NCBI GenBank assembly: GCA_029251405.1
Contig: JAQXDK010000009.1
Span: 1 to 64,000 of the forward strand
DNA from: Flavobacteriales bacterium
GTDB taxonomy: Bacteria; Bacteroidota; Bacteroidia; Flavobacteriales_D; Parvicellaceae
Reading direction: 5' to 3'
Length of the DNA: 64,000 nt
The notes under the pieces were generated by a model. It was not told where the DNA came from, did not search any database, and saw only the letters and a list, made by a program, of their open reading frames with translations. Shown here piece by piece: positions 18,754-27,293 of this stretch. Position 1 is the first letter of the stretch. Every line of letters begins with the position of its first letter. The translations under genes and the position numbers were made by a program.

Positions 18754-21411
18754 ATGAAAATATTTAAAAGTAGTTTCCTAGCTTTAATAAGCTTATTAGT
18801 TATTCAATGTTCAACTGAAAAAAACTCTATCATTCATAGAGGGTTTCACAACTTGCATGCTAAATATAATGGGTTTTTTAACGCTAACGAGCTCATCAAA
18901 TCTACTTACAATGATTTTTTAAAATCTCGTAAAGAAGATTACAACACCATTATTCCCATTTATCCTTTTACCACAATAGAGGAATCAAAAAACTGGTATG
19001 CTCCTATGGACACAGCATACAGGAAGTGTGAGTTAGTAGTATTCAAACACCGAATGCCACATAAGAAAAAGGGTAAATACAGAAACACTGAATGGGGGAA
19101 ATATGTTGATGACAATTGGCTTACACTAGGAAAAACAAGGTATTATAAACATGATTTTGCAAATGCACTTAAGATTTTCCAGCACATTGAAAATAAATTC
19201 CCTTTAGAAGATAATTACTTTTTAAGCATCTTTTGGCAAGCTAAAGTTCTCTTAGAGATGCAAGCATATGATGAATCAGAAGAGATATTATTGAACCTTT
19301 TGGTAAAATATGATGAGCAAGAAAAAAATCTAAAAAAACCGAAAAAAATAACTTTTAAAGAAAAAATAAATCTTTTAATTGATTATGACGATAGAATAGA
19401 ATATTTATCCTCTGTTGACAAAAAAATCCCAGAAAAAATTATAGATGAAATATATCCAACTCTTGGAGACTTATATATAAAGAGTAAAAACTTTAATAAG
19501 GCGGTAGAATATTTAGAAATTGCTCTCGACAGAAAATACAAAAGATCATTTAAAACTCGCTTAACCTTTATACTAGCTCAACTTTATCATATCAAAGGGA
19601 ATAATAAAGCCTCTTATTATTATCAAAAAGTAGTTGAAAGCAACCCTGAATATGAAATGGCTTTTCAAGCAAAAATAAACAGAGCGTTATCTTTTAGTGA
19701 AGGAGATTCAAAAGCAATAAGAATGCAACTCATGAAAATGCTTAAGGATGATAAAAACATAGAATATTTTGACCAAATATATTTTGCTTTAGCAGAAATT
19801 TCGTTTAAAGAAAATGAGCGAGATTTAGCAATAGAACAACTACAGAAATCAATCAATTTAAGTTTTAACGACCCTCAACAAAAAATAAAATCTATGAAAA
19901 GAATGGGAGATCTGTTTTACGCTGATGCTGATTATATCAATTCCTTTTTCTATTATGATTCCATTCAGAAAATTAACCTTAAAAAATATCCAAATAAAAA
20001 AGAGATTTTAAAAAAATACGTACTCTTAAATAATATTTTTTTAAATACGTTAACTGTTGAAAATAACGACAGTTTATTTAGTATTTGTAAACTTTCAGAG
20101 GATGAAAAAACTGAAAAATTATACGAAATTGCTGACCAACTAATCGCTCAAAAATCTAAGGAGGATAATTCTCAACTAATTGCTTCTACAAATAAAAGTT
20201 TGTCAACACCAAACAGTAACAGCGTTCTTAATGCAACTTTTTTTATATGGGATCAATTACTACTGGAAAGAGGTAAAAATGAATTTGAAAAAAAATGGGG
20301 AAAACTACCCTTTGGAGACAATTGGAGAAGGTCATCTAGAGCTTCGCTTTTCGTAGAGAATGAAGAAGAAACAGCTACATTTTCGTCAAACAATGTCGTT
20401 TTTGATGAACTTCTTAAGGGGTTGCCATGTGATAATAAAAGTTTAATGTCATCAATGAAAGATTCCATTTTATTATCTCTCTACAATCTCGGATTAATAC
20501 ACCATTATGAGACTGAAGATTTTTTAGCTGCTGAAAAGAATTTCCGACGAATTGTAACGAATTTTCAACCCAGCAAAGAATCCATTGCCTCCATATATGA
20601 GCTATACAATATTTACAAAATCTTAAATAACGAGGAGCAAAGTTCAGCAATGAAAAAGTTGTTATTAGAAAAGTATCCACAGAGTCAATATACTAAGCTA
20701 GTAGTAGGAGAACAAGGTGTAAGCAATTTTAAAAACACGGTAAATATTGAAAAAAAGTTTTATGCTGGACTATACAAAGAATTCCAAACTGGTAATTTTA
20801 ATTTTGTTCTTAATAATTGTAACAAAAAATTAAAAGATTCTAGTAATCTTCTTTTTTGTCAATATGGGATTTTAAAAGCTTATACATTAAAGAAATTAAA
20901 GGACAGTTCTTTGAATGATAATGAACTAATAGAAACTTTGAAATTAGTAGTTAACAAGTGTATGGGAACTGCTTATGGAGAACAGGCTCTTTCTGTGCTA
21001 AATTCACTCAAAATAAATAGCGCTAGTAAATTAATGGCCAAAGAAAACTGGAAATTCAACTACAGTCCTGACACCATTCACTACTTTATAATGATTGCGC
21101 CTAAGGGAGGTTTTAAACTTAATAAAGCAAAAAATAATATTGCCGACTTTAATATGTCCAATTTTTCCAACTTGAAATTGAAAGTTTCCAATACGTTTTT
21201 GAATACATCTGATCAAATGATTCTAGTAAAATCCTTTGAAAATAGCCAAAGCGCTATGGATTATTATTTAGGGTTTAAAGTCAATAAAGGAAACGTCAAA
21301 AATTATAAAAATGAAATGTTTTTTGTTTTATCACCTGAAAACTTAAAAGAACTTTACCGTGAAAGAAATAGTGTGAAATATTTAAAGTTTTTTAATGAAT
21401 TTTATAAATAA
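18754..21411 (+). CDS. SprE/PorW-like TPR lipoprotein of the type IX secretion/gliding system
   Basis: Large TPR-repeat lipoprotein. SprE of Flavobacterium and PorW of Porphyromonas are needed for type IX secretion and gliding. I use the ATG at 18754 (885 residues) because it starts a lipoprotein signal peptide whose Cys is residue 19 (VIQC). A TTG at 18724 would add ten residues. The segment after the Cys, HRGFHNLHAKYNGFFNANE, is the signature of this family (HN..AKYN..FN.NE). Several TPR-like helix pairs follow through about residue 650. The next gene is bactofilin, a neighbour also seen for this family. Two proteins with T9SS sorting domains are encoded elsewhere in the window, consistent with a working system. 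Confidence 0.85.
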   Translation: MKIFKSSFLALISLLVIQCSTEKNSIIHRGFHNLHAKYNGFFNANELIKSTYNDFLKSRKEDYNTIIPIYPFTTIEESKNWYAPMDTAYRKCELVVFKHRMPHKKKGKYRNTEWGKYVDDNWLTLGKTRYYKHDFANALKIFQHIENKFPLEDNYFLSIFWQAKVLLEMQAYDESEEILLNLLVKYDEQEKNLKKPKKITFKEKINLLIDYDDRIEYLSSVDKKIPEKIIDEIYPTLGDLYIKSKNFNKAVEYLEIALDRKYKRSFKTRLTFILAQLYHIKGNNKASYYYQKVVESNPEYEMAFQAKINRALSFSEGDSKAIRMQLMKMLKDDKNIEYFDQIYFALAEISFKENERDLAIEQLQKSINLSFNDPQQKIKSMKRMGDLFYADADYINSFFYYDSIQKINLKKYPNKKEILKKYVLLNNIFLNTLTVENNDSLFSICKLSEDEKTEKLYEIADQLIAQKSKEDNSQLIASTNKSLSTPNSNSVLNATFFIWDQLLLERGKNEFEKKWGKLPFGDNWRRSSRASLFVENEEETATFSSNNVVFDELLKGLPCDNKSLMSSMKDSILLSLYNLGLIHHYETEDFLAAEKNFRRIVTNFQPSKESIASIYELYNIYKILNNEEQSSAMKKLLLEKYPQSQYTKLVVGEQGVSNFKNTVNIEKKFYAGLYKEFQTGNFNFVLNNCNKKLKDSSNLLFCQYGILKAYTLKKLKDSSLNDNELIETLKLVVNKCMGTAYGEQALSVLNSLKINSASKLMAKENWKFNYSPDTIHYFIMIAPKGGFKLNKAKNNIADFNMSNFSNLKLKVSNTFLNTSDQMILVKSFENSQSAMDYYLGFKVNKGNVKNYKNEMFFVLSPENLKELYRERNSVKYLKFFNEFYK

Positions 21412-21432
21412 TTTAAAATTTCATGGTTTTTG

Positions 21433-21440
21433 TATCTTTG
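21433..21440 (+). promoter_or_regulatory. -7 box upstream of bactofilin
   Basis: TATCTTTG is an exact TAnnTTTG match, 12 bases before the first ATG of the bactofilin gene. The distance is so short that the true translation start may be one of the ATGs at 21477 or 21480. No clear -33 TTTG is present. Confidence 0.5.
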
Positions 21441-21452
21441 TAAAAATATATT

Positions 21453-21890
21453 ATGGTATTCAAATCAGATAAAAGTATGATGAATTCTAACAACCAGTCA
21501 CCGGATAGGCTAAATAGAATAGTTGAAGGTACTCATATAGAAGGAGACATTAAGTCAGATTCTAACATTAGAATTGACGGCTATGTCAAGGGGACAATTT
21601 CTGTGAAAGGTAGATTAGTCTTAGGTCCAACCGGGAAAATTGATGGAGATATTAAATGTAAAAATGCTGATTTAGAGGGGAAATTAAATGGTACAATTGA
21701 AGTAGATGAATTGTTGTCTCTGAAAAGTACTGCTAAACTACAAGGAGAAATCTCTACGAACAAATTAGCTATAGAGCCTGGTGCAATATTCTCTGGGAAC
21801 TGTAAAATGGGGGCTGTATTGAAGGACCTTACATCTGCAGATGATGCTCGAAATGTCGAACATGAATCTCTGAAAGAGAAAACAGCTTAA
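21453..21890 (+). CDS. bactofilin (polymer-forming cytoskeletal protein)
   Basis: Bactofilins polymerise without nucleotide and scaffold cell-wall or envelope enzymes. The 145 residues have a short disordered N-terminus and the right-handed beta-helix core from about residue 24 (GTHIEGDIKSDSNIRIDGYVKGTI) with the repeating G-x-I/L pattern through GNCKMG. The in-frame ATGs at 21477 and 21480 are possible alternative starts, given the promoter-like box at 21433. It follows sprE/porW by 41 bp and faces the M23 peptidase gene across the sprE locus. Confidence 0.95.
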   Translation: MVFKSDKSMMNSNNQSPDRLNRIVEGTHIEGDIKSDSNIRIDGYVKGTISVKGRLVLGPTGKIDGDIKCKNADLEGKLNGTIEVDELLSLKSTAKLQGEISTNKLAIEPGAIFSGNCKMGAVLKDLTSADDARNVEHESLKEKTA

Positions 21891-21952
21891 TTTTTATAAT
21901 TGACATTTTTTTTACCACATTTTATAAATTAAAATAACAAATCATTTAAAAT

Positions 21953-22780
21953 ATGAACACGAAATTACTTGTACCCACTGACTTTACTGATGTTGCTCAT
22001 TCTGCAATTCAACATGCAGTAAAATTTGCTGACATTATTAATGCTGAGGTTGTGCTCCTACACGTTGTAAGCTCTAGGGAAGAAGTTAACGATGCAAAAC
22101 AGAAGCTTGAAACCGAGACCTCTTTAGGAAAATCATTTAACAACTCTTGCTCCTTTAAAACAGTAGTCAGAATAGGTAACATATTTGATGACATTGGAGA
22201 TGTTGCTTCTGAATTAGGTATTTCACTTATTTTTATGGGAACTCATGGGGCAAGTAGATGGCAAAAAATCAAAGGAAGTGATGCTTTAAAAGTCATAACC
22301 AATTCTCCTGTGCCAATGATTATAGTCCAAGAAAAATTAATGACAGACACAGGATATAATCACATTGTTGTTCCGTTAGATTTAAATATAGAGACTAAAC
22401 AAAAAATAGAACTTGTAGCTAAAATTGCCCAATACTTTGACTCTCAAGTACATATAATTACCCTTGACGAAAATGATGATTTTGCAAAAAACAAATTGAA
22501 AGCCAATCAAATTTGGGCAAGTAATTACCTAGAAGAAAAAAATGTAAAGCACTCATCTCATTTAGTGGAGAAAGGGCACTCTTTATCAGAAGGTATCTTT
22601 AAAATATCTGTAAAGGTTGATGCTGATTTAATTGCAATTATGAATCTTCAGGACGATTCAATATTAGGAATCCTAGAAAACTCTTTTCAGGAAGATATTG
22701 TTGCAAATAAATTAATGGTTCCAGTGTTGTGCGTTAATCCTAATAGTGTAACAAAATCTTCATTCACCTTCTTTACTTAG
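21953..22780 (+). CDS. universal stress protein, two UspA domains
   Basis: Cytoplasmic stress-linked protein of 275 residues with two tandem UspA domains. The first begins LLVPTDFTDVAHSAIQHAVKFA and has the GTHGASRWQKIKGSDA region (about 97-112), a variant of the ATP-binding G-x2-G-x9-G(S/T) motif. The second begins HIVVPLDLNIETKQKI (about 134) and lacks a clear nucleotide-binding motif. Its role here is unknown; it lies just upstream of lysS on the same strand, 12 bp apart. Confidence 0.92.
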   Translation: MNTKLLVPTDFTDVAHSAIQHAVKFADIINAEVVLLHVVSSREEVNDAKQKLETETSLGKSFNNSCSFKTVVRIGNIFDDIGDVASELGISLIFMGTHGASRWQKIKGSDALKVITNSPVPMIIVQEKLMTDTGYNHIVVPLDLNIETKQKIELVAKIAQYFDSQVHIITLDENDDFAKNKLKANQIWASNYLEEKNVKHSSHLVEKGHSLSEGIFKISVKVDADLIAIMNLQDDSILGILENSFQEDIVANKLMVPVLCVNPNSVTKSSFTFFT

Positions 22781-22792
22781 AATATATTATTT

Positions 22793-24493
22793 ATGCTTTC
22801 AGAACAAGAGCAGATCAGAAGAGAAAGTCTTCAAAAAATTATTGCATATGGAATCAATCCATATCCAGCAGAAGAATTTAAAACAACACATTATTCCCTT
22901 GACATTCTAAAAAAATATAATGAGGATGAAAAAGTTATAATTGCTGGAAGACTCATGCGAAGAAAAATTCAAGGTAAAGCTAGCTTTGGAACTCTTCAAG
23001 ACGCAAAAGGAAGAATTCAAATATATTTAAATAGAGATGTCATTTGTCCTGATGAAGACAAGTCCATGTATAATGATGTCTTTAAAAAATGGTTGGACCT
23101 CGGTGATATTTTAGGAATTGAAGGGAAGGTTTTTAAAACAATGGTTGGAGAAATTTCAATAAACGTAGAAAAAATACATCTTCTTAGTAAATCTCTAAAA
23201 CCGCTTCCTCAGCCAAAAAAGGACTCTGAAGGAGTAACTCATGATGCTTTTAACGATCCAGAATTAAGATATAGAAGAAGATACGTTGACCTTGTTGTAA
23301 ATGATCATGTGAAAGAAACTTTTATTAAACGGTCTAAGATCATAAATAGCATGAGAAAATTCCTTTCTCAAAAAGAGTACATAGAAGTTGAAACTCCCAT
23401 TTTACAAAGTATTCCAGGTGGAGCTGCAGCAAGACCGTTTGTTACCCATCACAATGCGCTAGATGTTCCTTTATACTTAAGAATTGCAAATGAATTGTAC
23501 CTAAAAAGGTTAATTGTAGGAGGGTTTGATGGGGTCTATGAGTTTGCAAAAGACTTTAGAAACGAAGGGATGGATAAAACTCATAATCCAGAATTTACTC
23601 AAATGGAGATGTACGTTGCTTACAAAGACTACCATTGGATGATGAATTTTACTGAAGAAATGTTGGAATTTATTTGTTTAGAAGTTTTGGGAACGACGAA
23701 TGTTAATATTGGAGGTGAAATCGTAAGTTTTAAAAAACCTTTCAAGAGGATTTCTATGATAGATTCTATAAAAGAACACACTGGAATTGATATTTCTAAG
23801 ATGTCCGAATTAGAGCTTAGAAAAACCTGTGAAAAATTAGATGTTGCTACTGATGCATCTATGGGAAAAGGAAAGTTAATTGATGAGATTTTTGGTGAAA
23901 AATGTGAGTCTAACTACATTCAACCTACGTTTATTACTGATTATCCAGTTGAAATGTCTCCTTTATGTAAAAAACATAGAGACAACCCCGAGCTAACTGA
24001 AAGGTTTGAGCTCATGGTAAATGGCAAAGAACTGGCCAATGCTTATTCTGAATTAAATGACCCTATAGATCAAAAGTCAAGATTTGAAGATCAAGTAAAA
24101 CTTGCAGAAAAAGGGGATGACGAAGCCATGTTTATAGATCTAGATTTTATAAGGGCATTGGAGTACGGAATGCCTCCAACATCTGGAATGGGAATTGGTA
24201 TTGACAGACTCGTCATGTTTTTATGCAATCAGGCTTCGATACAAGAAGTTTTATTTTTTCCTCAAATGAAGCCAGAAAAATGGGATACAGGTCCTAATAA
24301 AAATGAATATTTAGAACTGAATATTTCTGAAACTTGGATTCAGCCTATTTATGAAAGTGGTTACACAACTAAAGAAATCCTTTTAGAAGCAAAACCAACC
24401 GCTGTACACCAAAAATTAAATGGTTATCGAAAAAAAAATAAACTTGACATCCCTCCAATACTACTCGAAGAGGTTCAATCTTGGTATAATTAA
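22793..24493 (+). CDS. lysS: lysyl-tRNA synthetase, class II
   Basis: Charges tRNA-Lys. It is 566 residues with the N-terminal OB-fold anticodon-binding domain (IIAGRLMRRKIQGKASFGTLQD), class II motif 2 (FRNEGMDKTHNPEFTQMEMY, near 253-272) and motif 3 (GMGIGIDRLVMFL). The final 60-70 residues after motif 3 are an added C-terminal tail that makes it longer than the E. coli enzyme; I believe such tails are common in Bacteroidetes. Start ATG is clear. Confidence 0.97.
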   Translation: MLSEQEQIRRESLQKIIAYGINPYPAEEFKTTHYSLDILKKYNEDEKVIIAGRLMRRKIQGKASFGTLQDAKGRIQIYLNRDVICPDEDKSMYNDVFKKWLDLGDILGIEGKVFKTMVGEISINVEKIHLLSKSLKPLPQPKKDSEGVTHDAFNDPELRYRRRYVDLVVNDHVKETFIKRSKIINSMRKFLSQKEYIEVETPILQSIPGGAAARPFVTHHNALDVPLYLRIANELYLKRLIVGGFDGVYEFAKDFRNEGMDKTHNPEFTQMEMYVAYKDYHWMMNFTEEMLEFICLEVLGTTNVNIGGEIVSFKKPFKRISMIDSIKEHTGIDISKMSELELRKTCEKLDVATDASMGKGKLIDEIFGEKCESNYIQPTFITDYPVEMSPLCKKHRDNPELTERFELMVNGKELANAYSELNDPIDQKSRFEDQVKLAEKGDDEAMFIDLDFIRALEYGMPPTSGMGIGIDRLVMFLCNQASIQEVLFFPQMKPEKWDTGPNKNEYLELNISETWIQPIYESGYTTKEILLEAKPTAVHQKLNGYRKKNKLDIPPILLEEVQSWYN

Positions 24494-24594
24494 TTATTTC
24501 TTCATATTTTTCGTGCTACAATAACTACATTTAATAACTGTATTTATTTTATAAATACTAATCGTTTAAATACTTTTTTGATATTAGAATTTAT

Positions 24595-25836
24595 ATGTTG
24601 ATCGGTTTTCATTCAAGCATTAAGACATTTACTTTATACGGTAAGAGAATTTATTTTTTATTCTTGTTGTTGTTTTTTAATGTAAATGTTTTTGCTGCAC
24701 AAGAGCAGCATCCATTTCTTTTTAATCCTTTAGACTTTAATGTATCCAATTATGAATCTGATCAAGAATTAATCTTGCCTAATGAATTAGGTATGTTCAA
24801 AGACTACTCCAACTTATTGGATTTTTTAATTGATAAAAAACATGGTGAATTTAGTGTTGTTGATTCGATAATGAACAGTAGTGCCATTGATCAAAAACTA
24901 AGTTATTTACCTTTAATTATATCCGGGTATAAAAGACGAAACAAAGGAATTTGGAATTTAAATTACATAACCGGGAGTTCTAATCTTCAAATCAACCATT
25001 ACATTGATGAACGTCTAGATGTTAAAAAATCAACTATTTGTGCTATAGCATATTTAAAATTTTTGAAAAAAAAATACAAATCTAATAACTGGGTAATGCT
25101 AGCTTTCCTAACGTCCCCCAGTTACGTTTCAAATGTTTTAAATTCTTCTAACTCTAATAAATGGGAAGAGGGAGAGAAGTATATAGATGAAAAATATTTA
25201 AATAACATAAGGTTGCTAAATTGGATTTCTATTTCTGCGCGAGATAAAAGCAATAAAAGAGCTAAAATAAATGTGAAAACTCCAAAAAAATATCTTTACA
25301 CCTTTAGTTGTAATTTATTCTTTGATGCCCTTTCACAATTTAAAAAAATTGACTTTGAAGAAGTATTAAACGATAATCCAGTATTAATAAATCAATTTAT
25401 TCCCAAAGAATATCCTATACATCTAAAAAAACGAATTGGGAATTTCATTGAAAACAATCTTAAAGAAATAGTAAGTTTCCAAGATTCTATGATTGGTAAT
25501 TTATACTTTAAAAAAGTTAGTCGAGATCGTTCATTTCATGTGGTTGTTCAGGGAGATGTCCTTGGTCAAATTGCTATTGACAACCATGTAACTGTTAAAG
25601 ATCTTATGAAATGGAATAATTTAAAAAACACAACCATTTACCAAGGCCAAAAACTAGTGTTAGTTGAAAAAGGTATTATTAGCAAAGAGACACTACCAAT
25701 GTACAAAATATCGGATGAACGTTTCTTTTGGGAAATTTTGAAAAAAAAAAACTATCTAACCATCAAAGACTTGTGTAACTATAATACTTATCAGGAACTA
25801 AAACCACAGCAGCTATTAATAATAAAAGAAAAATAA
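24595..25836 (+). CDS. LysM protein with degenerate MltD-type lytic transglycosylase domain
   Basis: Exported protein of 413 residues. A basic N-terminus and hydrophobic segment (20-34) act as signal peptide or anchor. Residues about 95-185 match the MltD/SLT lytic transglycosylase pattern: LSYLPLIISGYK, GIW, then HYIDERLDVKKST and AIAYLKFLKKKY. In active members the first motif reads LP-x-x-E-S with the catalytic Glu; here Ile109 replaces it, so muramidase activity is probably lost. One good LysM domain (about 314-357) and a weaker second one (about 370-411) could bind peptidoglycan. Its 3' end overlaps the start of the SGNH gene. Followed by two SGNH genes and an MBOAT gene, it may be a scaffold that positions them on the cell wall; that is inference. 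Confidence 0.8.
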   Translation: MLIGFHSSIKTFTLYGKRIYFLFLLLFFNVNVFAAQEQHPFLFNPLDFNVSNYESDQELILPNELGMFKDYSNLLDFLIDKKHGEFSVVDSIMNSSAIDQKLSYLPLIISGYKRRNKGIWNLNYITGSSNLQINHYIDERLDVKKSTICAIAYLKFLKKKYKSNNWVMLAFLTSPSYVSNVLNSSNSNKWEEGEKYIDEKYLNNIRLLNWISISARDKSNKRAKINVKTPKKYLYTFSCNLFFDALSQFKKIDFEEVLNDNPVLINQFIPKEYPIHLKKRIGNFIENNLKEIVSFQDSMIGNLYFKKVSRDRSFHVVVQGDVLGQIAIDNHVTVKDLMKWNNLKNTTIYQGQKLVLVEKGIISKETLPMYKISDERFFWEILKKKNYLTIKDLCNYNTYQELKPQQLLIIKEK

Positions 25837-27293
25837 CGCCATTTTATCCACTAGGGTTTTTATTAGGGTTATGCATTCTAATATTTATTCTGTTTATTAG
25901 TTTTCCTAATAATGGGATAAAAATAGGGTTAATTGAGCTAACTTTTCTATCTAAAGCGGATTTTAAAAACGATGTCGTTATTGAAGAAAAGTTTATTGCA
26001 GAAGCTCCTGTAGTTATTAATTACGATTCCATAAATAGAGCTAATCAAATTATTTTAGACAGCTTGAATACGCTTAAAGTTTTAAAATTAAAACACATAA
26101 GAGATTCCATTATTTTTTCTGAAAAAAATATTCAATATCCATCTAATAATCCTGAACTACTTTATCGTTTTTTTAAAAAATTAGATAATGCTAAATATAA
26201 AAAAGTAAGGATCATGCACTATGGAGACTCTCAAATTGAGGGAGACAGGATTTCGGGGAGGCTTCGACAGCGACTTCAAAATAAATTTGGTGGTAAAGGA
26301 CCTGGGTTATTTGCAATAATTCCAGCTACTAGAAAAATTAGCCTTAATAACACCTCATCAAAAAACTGGGTAAGAAAAACCGGGTTTGGTCCCTATATTG
26401 ATAAAAAAGTGAATCATAAAAAATATGGTGCTTTATTTTCATTCTGTAAAATGGCTGAAGATTCTAGCTATATAGATTCTAATTTTATATTCAATGGAGA
26501 AATAACCATCAAAAAACCTACCAAATCTTATAAGCTTTGCAAAAGTTTTAAAACATTAAAAATTTATTATTCATGTGAAGAAAATACGGTGCTAAGACTA
26601 CTTATTAACGACTCTATTTTTCATGTCGACACCTTAAAAAAGACCGGGGAAATTAGCCTTAAGCAATTAGACTTTAGTAAGGGGCCAAGAGAACTAAAGT
26701 TGCAATTTTGTGCTGATAAAAGTCCTTTAATTTACGGTATTTCTATGGAAGGTGAAAAGGGCGTTGTAGTAGATAATATTCCTTTAAGAGGAGCTTCAGG
26801 TACCGAATTTTCAAAAGTAGACTTCAACTCTTTAAGTCAAATGCAAAAAATTCTAAATCCAGAACTAATTATATTGGAATTTGGAGGTAATACTATTCCT
26901 TATATTAAAACTCGAGAGCGAGCTGTTAAGTATGGAAACTATTTTAAAAAGCAAATTAAAAAACTACAACAAATTAATCCTAATGCGGTGTTTTTAATTA
27001 TTGGACCTGCAGACATGGCTATGAAACAAAAAACAGAATTCATAACATATCCTATTTTGGAAGATGTGATCTCGGTACTTAAAAATGCAGCTTTTGAAAC
27101 CAATTCTTGTTTCTGGGACATGTATTTAAATATGGGCGGAGAAAATTCAATCCAAAAATGGGTGGCTGAGAAACCTTCCTTGGCTGCAAGAGATTACATT
27201 CATTTCACGAACAGGGGAGCTCAGAAGATTGCCGACTATTTTATTGAAGACTTTATGCGTGACTATGAAAACTATTTAAAGCAAAAAAAGTGA
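25815..27293 (+). CDS. membrane-anchored SGNH/GDSL hydrolase-like protein (ATT start proposed)
   Basis: Serine esterase/acetyltransferase fold protein. The catalytic Ser is in MHYGDSQ (Ser139 in my numbering), GGN forms the oxyanion block, and the C-terminal RDYIH motif gives Asp460 and His463, so the triad looks intact. The frame stays open upstream of the first TTG (26064) back to 25785 and encodes a basic start and one membrane segment (GFLLGLCILIFILFISF). No ATG, GTG or TTG exists there; the best start is ATT at 25815, giving 492 residues and a 22-bp overlap with the LysM gene. If that is wrong the protein starts at 26064 with 409 residues and no anchor. The stop overlaps the next gene by 4 bp. 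It likely works with the MBOAT protein as a PatB/AlgJ-type partner (inference). Confidence 0.82.
   Translation: MNNKRKITPFYPLGFLLGLCILIFILFISFPNNGIKIGLIELTFLSKADFKNDVVIEEKFIAEAPVVINYDSINRANQIILDSLNTLKVLKLKHIRDSIIFSEKNIQYPSNNPELLYRFFKKLDNAKYKKVRIMHYGDSQIEGDRISGRLRQRLQNKFGGKGPGLFAIIPATRKISLNNTSSKNWVRKTGFGPYIDKKVNHKKYGALFSFCKMAEDSSYIDSNFIFNGEITIKKPTKSYKLCKSFKTLKIYYSCEENTVLRLLINDSIFHVDTLKKTGEISLKQLDFSKGPRELKLQFCADKSPLIYGISMEGEKGVVVDNIPLRGASGTEFSKVDFNSLSQMQKILNPELIILEFGGNTIPYIKTRERAVKYGNYFKKQIKKLQQINPNAVFLIIGPADMAMKQKTEFITYPILEDVISVLKNAAFETNSCFWDMYLNMGGENSIQKWVAEKPSLAARDYIHFTNRGAQKIADYFIEDFMRDYENYLKQKK

Noticed and set aside
25790-25840. Programmed frameshift joining the LysM gene to the SGNH gene
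   Set aside because: No X-XXY-YYZ slippery heptamer fits the LysM reading frame before its stop, and the two products have separate export signals; a rare start codon is simpler.
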